A DNA stretch of 64,000 nt from NCBI GenBank assembly GCA_028551475.1, contig CM052362.1, positions 10,539,354-10,603,353 of the forward strand, in the 5' to 3' direction. This document shows, in pieces, positions 1 through 9,500 of this stretch (positions are counted from its first letter, which is position 1; each line of letters opens with the position of its first letter). The notes under the pieces are model-generated. The model worked only from the letters and a program-made list of their open reading frames with translations. It made no database searches and was not told where the DNA came from. The position numbers and the translations under genes were made by a program. The DNA is from Casuarina equisetifolia (Eukaryota; Streptophyta; Magnoliopsida; Fagales; Casuarinaceae).

Positions 1-1090
1 ACCTATCGCCTCAATTTCCCTCCTTTTTGCTTTTATGGGCTTGGGCTTTATGCAATTGTGTGTTTCATGAGAGCCCATGAAGTCTGAGAGGTTCATTTTT
101 GTGGCATACAAAGGTCTGGAATGTGAAGAAATCTAGATGAGGAAGAGTAAGTTAGGAACTCTGGAGATAAGCTTATTAATGACATATATTACTTTGTCGA
201 GTTCTGTGAGTAGGTCAAACTCAATTGAACTTAATCAGACAGCACTTATGGCATTTCCATTCTCAGATTTGCTCCCATTGTTTTGAGGTGATTATAAATC
301 TCTATTTTTGTCCAGCTGGCGAAAATCCTCATACAAAAAGAAAGATGTGATGAGAACATGACATACACTCTCTGTCTGTCTCACACACAAGCGTGCTTCC
401 ATTGTGATATTAGTCTGAGTTTTAATGCAATCAAGCAACTTCATTGTTTTATTTAGAATAGTGATTCCATTATGTCATATTTTTGTAGAATCTAGTCATA
501 ATTGTTCTTCAAAATCATACTTCTTTATAGTAAAAGAGAGGACCTCATATACAAGTTGGTCACTTTGTGCCAGAAACTTATATGTCACAATTGTCTACAC
601 TAGTTTTCAAGGAGTTATGGTGATTATCATGTGGTTAATACATGCATGGCTTCTTTATGACTCTTTTTTCTGGTGAAAATCCCTCGTAATGAAGCTGCTT
701 CCAAATAAGGTTCCTGGGCATGTGCTTCTCGAAGGCGATAATTCTTTAACTCTTGGTGAAATAGTACTCATTGAGGTCGTCTTACCTTCAGTATGGATTA
801 TAAGTTATTATTCTTTGGGTATTAGGGATTTCATTTGAAATTTTGTTTCTTACCTTTGAAATATTTCAGTCACGTTGTTGCCTTCAATTGATGGGATCAG
901 CTTGGGAAGGGGATTCTGAAAGTTTACGGAAATATATTAACCTTTTCTCTGGTCCTTCTCCTATACAGCTACTGCCTTCTCCTCAAGCGTGTGCTGTATG
1001 AAAAACTCAAATGAGAATTTATTGGTTATTCGATGTGAATTGAAATAGAACAGAAAGAACCAACGCCACCCCTGCCACCACCCCCCCCCC

Positions 1091-1121
<31 letters not shown>

Positions 1122-3009
1122 ACACACACAAAAAAAAAAAAAAGAAAAGAAGAAGAAGAAAAAGAAAGAAAGGAAGAAAGAGAGAAAGAAAGAAAGAAGG
1201 AAAGAATGGAAGGAAGGAAGGAAATGAAAAAGGAAAGAAAAGGAAAGGAAAGGGATAGAGATTGTCTGATCCACTGCAGTTGTTTTTGATACAGAACTTT
1301 ATTGGGTTGATATAGCAATGTCGGGTTTCAGATTTTGAGAAGGAATAAGTTTTCAAATTGGCAATGCCGTGAAGGAAGTAAGTCTTGTTGAGAATGAAAA
1401 CATCTTATTAGCAATAAAATAATTTATTGGAATCGAGAAAGACCCAAACATGTAGATCTAGAGAAACTTAACTAATAAGTGATCTCGAGACATTGGAATC
1501 AAATGATAACTTCTTCCAAGAAGTGCAATAGCAAATTTGGTGGTAGAGTTCCCTAAAAACTAATTTTTCAGTTGCAAGACTTGCAATTTCCTGAAAACGT
1601 AATGGGGAACCTTGATAGTGGCATGAAAAAAATAGTATTCTAGTTCTATCATCAGCAGTGCGTTCGAATCTCAGAGATTCTGGAGAATGTTTGCTACACT
1701 GAATTTTTTCTTTACTGAGTGATAAGCAGAAAAGGTAATTAGGCTAAAGGAAAATTGCATTTCATCAACAATTTGCTTGTGTAGATGAGGATCAAGTATT
1801 TTCTGAATTATTATTCAAAAGAGACATGAGCATGCATGTGTCTCTTTTGAATCCACCTCCTTTCTGCATTTGTTTGAGAGCAGAAGCGTCAAAAATTAAT
1901 AACTATAACTAAGCTTCTTGTCTTGGAGAAATAGCATGTCATTGCCACAAATCTGCATCATTTTGACATGCATGAATTTCAATTCTTTCAGTCTCAGTAT
2001 TGAGGGACATCTGTTTTCTGTTTTCAAGTGTTCAGTCCACTAATCTTTCAATAGTGTGATACTGATTTCGACTCTCTGAACTACAAAACTTTGGAATTTA
2101 AAAGATTTTACAGTGCACCTAGCCAAGTAGCATGTTCCTAAATTAGTGCTTTCGATGGCTTCTTTTTGGATCATTCTTGCTATGGAAGTTTTTGTTTGTC
2201 TGTTAGACTTTTGTGGTTTGCATCAAAGATCTGAATTGTCGATCAATTTTCTGATAATTTTAAGACTATATATCCAATCTGTGTTTGATGTCTGCTGATG
2301 TTGCTCAAGTTTACAGAATATTTGTGAAGTAAAAAGTTATTGGATGAGATTTTAAAACTGAAGAACTATTAATATGAGTCAGATTCTTCTCAGTCATCAG
2401 CCCTCCTCAATTGCATTTTATTATTAGAAAGTTAATTTCTAGATCATGTTAACTTGAAGAATAAGGCAATTGAATTCGCACCAACAAAGTTTGAAAATTC
2501 AATGAAGCTGTTGCTGTAGATCTACACGTATATCTACAACAACTAACCTTTCTACCCTTGGTTGTATCCCTGGTGTGTCAGTGTATTGACAAGGTCCAAC
2601 ACCTGTCCTGATGCTAAGAATACTCACTGTCATATTTGAACCTTGTCAAGTGACAGAAATATAGCGTAGAGCTAATCTTGAATACCCTGATTTGTATTAT
2701 ATTTGAATTCCATATCTCCAACGATTTTTACCTTGCATGTGCTAGTTGATGAAGTATAAAGAGACATTCTATTCAGGTGTCTATCATGTTCTGTGAGATC
2801 CCATGTTTAGATCATAATTTTCAATGCAAATCCCTAACTTACTAACATCTATGGAGATTCAAATCCACCTGATTGCAAATAATCCTCACTTCATACTGTA
2901 AAAGGGCAACAGGAAATGAAATTTAAAGTAAATATCATCCTGAAGATAAAAAAAAAGGTAAAAAAGTAATTGAAGATAATACTTGATTTAGCTTATTTCA
3001 AATTGCTCT
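1..3009. other. Non-coding sequence, probably intron of the PP2C gene
   Basis: No exon of a recognisable protein is visible here on either strand. I looked for the parts of PP2C that should precede the exons at 4736-5108 (the metal-binding DGH motif, the GSTA motif, the VGDSRAV motif and the SNMPG motif) and did not find them. The simplest reading is that this is intronic and that the earlier exons lie before the window. The only striking structure is the simple-sequence block at 1081-1255. A promoter or a small unknown exon cannot be excluded. Confidence 0.5.
1081..1255. repeat. Compound microsatellite: poly(C), (CA)n, poly(A), purine-rich GAAA/GAAG tract
   Basis: About 27 consecutive C are followed by roughly 11 CA dinucleotides, an A run, and about 110 bases of almost pure purine on the + strand (GAAA, GAAG and GGAA units). 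The minus-strand ORFs across it are low-complexity artefacts (runs of G, V/C, F and S). The poly(C) tract is a G-quadruplex candidate on the minus strand and is likely to be length-polymorphic. Confidence 0.95.
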
Positions 3010-4405
3010 ATGAAATTATTGTTGAGAAGAGCTACGCAATCAAAGAGCTGGCCATTAGCTTGGCTGTAAAGTTGAGTTCTTTAGCTATGAATTATTAGGG
3101 TTTTCTTTGGGTTCTCCCTTTAAAGGCAAAATCTGTTTGACTCTGAGAGGAACTTGTCGAAGACGACACATCTATTTGATGGCGGGAAGAATTACACTCA
3201 TCCGAAGTACTCTATCTAACTTGCCTAGTTATAGTTTTTCTCTGCCAGTTTGTTTCTCTCAACTTATTGGAGAAGATGTAGCAGGAGTTTCTTTGTTGAG
3301 GTATGGTGGAGAAAAGTTCTATTTATTTGATTGCAGAATTACTTGGTCATCTGTGCACATCAAGGGCGTATTATATAACACTGTACTTTGAATCACTCTT
3401 TGTTAGTGAATAGCCATATGCTGTGGAGGAGGATCACTTATGTGAAACAATAGAGATATCGGATATTGAGCTCTGCTAGAAGCATGTATGGGTGGAAATA
3501 TGGAATGTATAAGAGGTGGCTGGGAGTCATTACAAAGACTTGTCCTGTTTCAGATTTTTGATATTGGGAGAGTTATTTTTTGGTATATCCTGATGAGCTT
3601 TTAAAATATTTATTTGTTAAGATTTTTTCTGGTTGCTACCAATGGATATGCTTTTTAGATTGTGTGAGAGGAAGTAATGAAAATGCTTCTTAGATTGTGT
3701 ATGAGGAAGTAACAGCTAGTGCAGTGTGTTGGATTCCTTCTTGTGTGGGAATAGTTCAAGATTGAGAGCATAAATCAGTTCTGTATTTGAATCTCCTTAT
3801 TCACTTAGGACAAATGGTCGTGTGGATTAAAAAATGTGGATGAAGTTGGATAGAAAGGTTATCTTAGATGTTTACCTCTGGAGGTAATTGAGCATGCAAA
3901 GGCACCTTCAAAGGTAGCTTTTTTATGTTTGGAATTCCAAGTTGTGAAAATACTTGGCACCAGTTGATACTTTTGTAAATGGAATGTGGACTGGTGAGGC
4001 TGACGATCAATTTTTACTTCCTTGTTAGTTTCTGGTGTGAGACAGATTTGTGTACCATTGTTGTGCTTCAATATTGGAACTGGAGATCTAGTCTATATGT
4101 GAATCGAGTTTGGAATGTCCTATGGTGCCATGACGTCTTGTGTTGACAATCTGGTGGGAAGAGGAATGGCTTGAGGGGAAGGAACTTCTTATTGGCAGGA
4201 TTAAGTCTGGGTTTGTCCACTCATTTGATGAAAAAAATTCTGATTTTCTCCACTTCCAATGGTTTTGGATGTAGGTAGATGGAAATAGTCCACTGACTTT
4301 ACTGAGTTTTTGCATCATTTTACTCTTGGTTGTTATTTTGGGAGAATGTTTAAATATACATCATCATTACCTAAGCATTTACCACCAAAAAAAAAAAAAA
4401 AAAAA
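3010..4405 (+). mobile_element. 5'-truncated, decayed LINE (non-LTR retrotransposon) with poly(A) tail
   Basis: Broken frames resemble the C-terminal half of plant LINE ORF2 in the right order. At 3050-3110 there are words like ELA..L..K.SSLAM.Y. At 3108-3350 are GSPFK and then MAGRITLIRSTLSNLPSY, the conserved post-catalytic RT segment (GGRITLIRSTLSNLP in plant LINEs). At about 3417-3460 comes YAVEEDHL, at 3898-3930 KAPSKVAFL (start of the zf-RVT module), and at 4110-4170 a degenerate match to the last domain. Stops and frameshifts are frequent. The 3' end is marked by 19 A at 4387-4405, so the copy lies in the same sense as the PP2C gene. The catalytic YxDD part is absent, as expected of a 5'-truncated insertion. 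I could not find a clear target-site duplication. Confidence 0.8.
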
Positions 4406-4735
4406 GCAGTGTGTACAGAGCGGCCGTTTGTTCTGCATACAGAAATATCATGGTTTTAGTTTCAGAAGTGATGTTGTCCATGTCTCAGTCCACGAATGGG
4501 CTGAACATGATCAACAATCAGATAGAGAAACATCAACATTGTTGGTTGATGAAACAAAAAAGTGCATATTAAAATTGCCTGACATTCTGGAGAATTTTGT
4601 AACTTAAAAAGGAAGTTAAGTCAGATGATTTTTAAGATCGAAGTTATGATCTACTGAAGGTATTCATAAAACCTGAACGCTGCAACTTCTAGTATGATTG
4701 TCATAAAACCCAATTGCATTTTGTTATTTTATTAG

Positions 4736-5108
4736 GAGATGTCGCTAGAGTGAACGGCCAGCTAGCAGTTTCTCGAGCTTTTGGAGACAAGAACCTCAAA
4801 TCACATTTACGATCCGATCCCGATGTACAACGTGCTGATATCGACGCAGATACTGAATTTCTCATACTTGCAAGTGATGGTTTATGGAAGGTGATCCATC
4901 TCCCTCTGTCTCTGACATATCGAGGTAACTTTGTTATTTATCTATTGATTTACTATTATCAATCCAGGTAATGCCTAATCAAGAGGCAGTTGATATTGCC
5001 AAAAAGACAAAGGACCCTCGCAAGGCAGCCAAGCTATTAGCAGCTGAGGCATTGAAAAGGGACAGTAAGGATGACATCTCTTGCGTCGTAGTCCGTTTCA
5101 AGGCATAA
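4736..5108 (+). CDS. Protein phosphatase 2C, 3' end (last two coding exons)
   Basis: PP2C enzymes are Mg/Mn-dependent Ser/Thr phosphatases. Two exons are readable: 4736-4890 and 4968-5108, stop TAA at 5106-5108, joined by a 77-bp GT-AG intron. The first begins in a split Gly codon and encodes [17 protein letters not shown], then [10 protein letters not shown], the motif holding a metal-binding Asp. The second starts [11 protein letters not shown] and ends [12 protein letters not shown], with the C-terminal metal-binding Asp of the family. The words match the small cytosolic plant PP2Cs without long N-terminal extensions. The N-terminal part of the catalytic domain is missing from the window. 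The reading frame has no lesion, so the gene is probably functional. 3' UTR sequence likely follows, with an AATAAA at about 5457. Confidence 0.93.
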
Positions 5109-6527
5109 AATTGAATCAGAGAAAGACACTGCAGATCCCAGTGTTTGTATATCAATGATTTCTAAGATGGATGCAGCTCTATAGGCCAGTTTCAGTTCCG
5201 AAATCCCATGAAAACTCACTTTAAGTTCAGAATTTCGCCACAAGATAGGTTATTTATTACTTTCTTTTTGTGTAAATTTCTTGCGCTTAGGTTGTGTGAT
5301 TTGGTATCTCCCCATTTCTTTTATGTGTAGAGTAGTACCATTATTTCTCTTTGTAATTTGGATTGTGACTTAAAAGCAGATCAGAAACTGCGATGAATTT
5401 CTATACAGAACAAGTGCATGGTATGTATGCAGCCTTTACAATGGACCAAGAATGTGTAATAAACTTGAAATGCCCCTTCCAGGAATGCGGCTGTCTCGGG
5501 TGTGCTGAGTATTTAGCCATTAATGTGAGGGGAGAACTGCATGGTGTTGTGATTACAAGGAGACCCTATAGAACAAGCAGTTTGTCATCTGCTTTGAAAT
5601 TATCTGAAGAACTGGGGATAATTGAAGGACAATTGATCAAATTTTGGTTCTTTACTTGGTTCATTATGCATGAATGTTGAATGAACTAAGATGTTTCCCA
5701 AATTCATGTGATTAATCTTGATTAGTTGACAAAAGCTCCCAAATCCTATTTGACACAAGTTGTTGGGAGTAAAAGTCTCTCGACAACCCTTCATCCACTG
5801 ACGTATGGCAAAGTAAATACATTTATGTTTTCTCCAACGAAACTCAGATGAAAGTTCCAACATAATATCATGGATTTGAACTTGTGACCCAAAAAGATAT
5901 GTCAAGCTATCTTTCCTTTCTCCCATCCCACGCCAGTCTCCTAAGTGTCATCTTTCTCGGACTACAATGCTGCCAAAAACCCAGGAGTGCTACTTTATTC
6001 TCTTACACGCACTAGTGTCAAGTCTGGACCTCTCACCTGAGACTAACAGCTTCAGGTATTCTTAACTTATCCCTAAGTAAGCAGGTGATTGAATCAAACT
6101 TTTCATTTGAGACCAAGAGGTTTAGGACTCAAGAAATCCAAAAGTGTTGTCTTATAATCCATGCAATCTATTTTTTCACACGCATTTTAGTGTTGAATTT
6201 AGGTTTTTCATCTAAAATCAAGAGGTTTAGGTCTTATTAACTTATCATTGAATTAACAGGTGATTGAATTGGACTATACATAAGGACCAAGAGGTTGGAG
6301 GTTCACACTTTACTAGCCTACTAGTTAGCAAGTGAGCAACGCATGCAATTTATTTGGGCTTTGGTCCTTAGGAAAAGAGGAAGAGCATTAGTAAGGGGAA
6401 AAAGAAAGAACTAATAATAATAGGTAGAATATTCGCGCGTCTTGTTCACCCACCTTGATTCCCCCGTATACGCGGCGCACGATAGCACGTAGCCTTTCCC
6501 GGGAGTATCCCCCATGCTTCCTCTTCT
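5109..6527. other. PP2C 3' flank and intergenic spacer
   Basis: It holds the probable PP2C 3' UTR and then repeat-derived DNA. A short open frame at 5393-5680 has no family resemblance. A degenerate duplicated segment lies at 6006-6275. The last 150 bases before 6583 become GC-richer, as expected for a promoter or 5' leader. Confidence 0.6.
6006..6275. repeat. Degenerate direct duplication, period about 171 bp
   Basis: The segment at 6006-6100 (from CACGCACTAGTGTCAAGT to AGCAGGTGATTGAATCA) recurs, diverged, at 6177-6275 (from CACGCATTTTAGTGTTGAAT to AACAGGTGATTGAATTG). Between and after them the phrase ACCAAGAGGTT recurs at about 6111 and 6288. It looks like an old repeat of unknown family. 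Confidence 0.7.
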
Positions 6528-6582
6528 CTAAAACCCTCCTAAACCCCCCTAAACCTTCCACTCGCAAAAGCCCCCTTAAACG
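6528..6582 (+). promoter_or_regulatory. Telo-box-like AAACCC repeats just upstream of the OM64 start
   Basis: Within 55 bases of the start codon the + strand carries three close copies of a C-rich motif (AAAACCCTCC, TAAACCCCCC, TAAACCTTCC), then CCCCCTTAAACG and the ATG. The motif resembles the plant telo-box (AAACCCTAA), a known promoter and leader element of housekeeping genes. Function is inferred; the match is imperfect. Confidence 0.35.
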
Positions 6583-9500
6583 ATGTCAAAGCCGCTGAAG
6601 CTGGTTAAGGCCAATGTGTCCAACCCCAAGCTCTGGATCGTTGTAGGGATCGGAGTGGCAGGGATCCTTATTGTCGCAGAGACGCGGAGGCGGCGGCAGA
6701 GATCAAAGGCGGCGGAGAGGAAGGATTTTGGTGCCTTTGTGGAGAGGTTCGAGGTGCTCCCTTTCCCTCAGCCCCCACCCCCTGCTGCCAGGCAGCCTCT
6801 CGCTGGCCTCACCTTCGCCATCAAGGACATGTCCGTTTTCTCACACTCAGCTCTTGTTTTTCAAATTTTTCTTTTTTCTTCTACCGCTTCTTGCTATTTA
6901 TTCTTTTGTTGCGTTCGGGGAGTTTCTTGTCTTGTATATTTGATTGTGGACATGGCAGGAAGGAGGTTATCTTACGGGCTTTAAGAAATTTTCCATATCA
7001 ATGTGTTAATGGTTATGTTCTAGTATTTCCAGAAGACGTTGGAGTTAGATTTTTGGCTTCCTTTCGCTTCCTCTATTAGTTGTGTTATGGCGTATGGTAG
7101 GTTTTGGTTAACTGGTCACGATTGTGCAGGGAAAGCTTCGAATTTTCTCGTTTCCGATAAGTTCTAGAGAGGTTTGGTTTACTGGACGATCTCTATTATG
7201 CATATTTATTGTTTGGTGGGTGTTTAGATTTGATTTGAAGGATTATGTGACGGGTTTTGGGAATCGGGATTGGGAGAGAACGCACGAACCTGCTGGGAAG
7301 ACGGCTGTGGTGGTGACTGCCCTTTTGAAGAATGGGGCTACTTGTGTTGGCAGGACGGTTATGGATGAATTCGCCTTTGGGTGAGAATTTATTTTTCCCC
7401 TTGCTCTCCATCTCTCTCTGATTTCCCTTCTGTCTACTATAGGAAGTTTTTGTAACTTTTATAACGTTACTTGTGCCAATTTTCTTCTCAGGATAACTGG
7501 GGAGAACGTCCATTACGGGAGCCCCACCAATCCACAAGTGCCGTCGTGTATTCCTGGAGGTTCTTCTAGTGGTTCTGCTGTAGCTGTTGCAGCTGGACTT
7601 GTGGACTTTGCTCTTGGTATGTTTGGTTGGTTAGGTTTGATGTTGACCAAACTGAATTTTCCTTTCTTGTCTCTCCACTTGGAGAATGAATGATTTGGTT
7701 GCACAATCTATGGTTCTGGTCCACTTTAATTTGGGGGTCTGGTGAATTGTTTTCGTGGAAACTTAAAAGTACTTGGTTCAGTTTCACATTTTAATCAATT
7801 CCCAAAATGATCTGGTTGATCATGACAACACGTGGAGCTGTTTGGGACTGAATTTACCTTGGAATTTATTCCAATGCTTCCCTTGTTGCTAAGAAAAGAA
7901 TGGAAAAAATGCCTTGTGGAGTGGTGTGCCGGGAGGTGCAAGGCGCTGTTGGAGGAGAGGGTTAAAAGACAACCTAAATCCACTTTTGTCATCTTCCTTG
8001 GATCACTTGGCCCTTGCTTGTTAATTCTTTTTCTTGGTAACCAATTCACAAAAACCTTTTGAAGTTTCAGATGAATTGGGCACAGCATAAAGTTTATGTT
8101 GCAAGTCTATTCCTAATATGATGTTATTGGCATCTTCATCTCATATGTATATCGTCCTTTTTCCTTTTTCTTTTGTTATAATACTTGACCTTGTCACAAA
8201 AGACGTTTCCCAATTTTGATTAAACAATTTGGTAACATGGTCAGTAGCAGTCCTCCTCTCCTCTTTTTTTTCCTCTGTGTTCATGTATGTCTTAGACTAG
8301 TTATATCCTATCAACTCATTGTCAGGTTGGTGAAATCCCAGCCAAGAGTCAATGCATGGGCATTTAACTTTCCCTTTTAGGGGCTTAATCGTATTGTTGC
8401 CTACTCTGAAGTAAATGGAACATTAGCTATATTTCTTGTCCATAGTAATCAGATCAATAATGATAGTTGGTGCATAATTTAAAATACTGAATGGGTTTAT
8501 TCATTTTTTTTTCCTTTACATTGCTTCTTAATAATGGCAACTGATCAGGAGAGGTCCTTCTCTTTGTAGGTACTGATACAATTGGCTGCGTGAGAATTCC
8601 ATCGTCCTTTTGTGGTATCCTTGGGTTCCGACCATCTCTTGGGGCTGTATCAACTGTTGGAGTTCTACCAAATACACAAAGTTTAGACACCGTTGGTATG
8701 GCAGATAGATAGAGTCCTTAAAAATTGTTCTATAAAATGGTCCTGAATTCTAGATTTCTTTTAGTCCTGTTATGGATAAGCATGTGGAAGGCTACCCAGA
8801 ATCATAACTTTTCAGTATTATAATTCTCTCGCCAGCTTTTCTTTCTTTCTTCCTCTCTTTTTTTTTTGGGGGGCACGGGCCAGGGGGGGTGGGGGGGTGG
8901 GGGGGTGGAGGGGGGCTGAGCTGGGGTTGGATTTCACACAAAGAACTGTAGTAGCAGGGTGTCAGTTCTAGTTTTAGAACTGGACCATAGTTTCTAGAAC
9001 TTGCAATACACAGATGGTAGTTCCTGTGAGCAACAGTCACTTGTGTGTTTTTCTGCATGCACACTCAGTGGGGCAACTCTATTTGAATTGTGACTGCAGT
9101 TTTCTATTTTGACTGCTTATAGTGATTGTTGGGGACTTCTATCTGCCTATTTCTATCTAACATTTGCAAAATCTATTTTCCTGCTTTTTATTTGTTCATT
9201 TGATTATGTGGTTATTTTTCAGGATGGTTTGCTCGTGATCCATCTATTCTACATAGTGTTGGTCATGTTTTACTTCAACTTAATTCAGTGGAGCCCAGGA
9301 GGGCGAGACGCCTTATTTTTGCTGATGACCTCTTTCAGTTTTCTAAGGTTCCCATGCAAAAGACAGTATACGTTGTTAGCAAAGCAATTGAAAATCTTTC
9401 TGGATGTAAGTTCTGGACTTCTCAATATACCCATGCATAATTATGCACATCTATGCACACATACATGCATCTGACAAAATATGGTTTTATGTTCAGATGC

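Noticed and set aside
961..1356. Minus-strand ORFs of 82-131 codons across the simple-sequence block
   Set aside because: They consist of Gly, Val/Cys, Phe and Ser runs created by the poly(C), (CA)n and purine tracts, with three frames open at once.
4406..4440. A target-site duplication for the LINE
   Set aside because: GCAGTGTGT after the poly(A) recurs at 3720, but that place is inside the element, not at its 5' end, so it is a chance match.
5393..5680. A 95-codon ORF after the PP2C stop
   Set aside because: It lies in the probable 3' UTR and flank, has no recognisable domain, and carries an AATAAA within it.
7124..7384. An 86-codon ORF read as a separate small gene
   Set aside because: Only its second half is OM64 exon 2 (7228-7380); the first half is intron 1.
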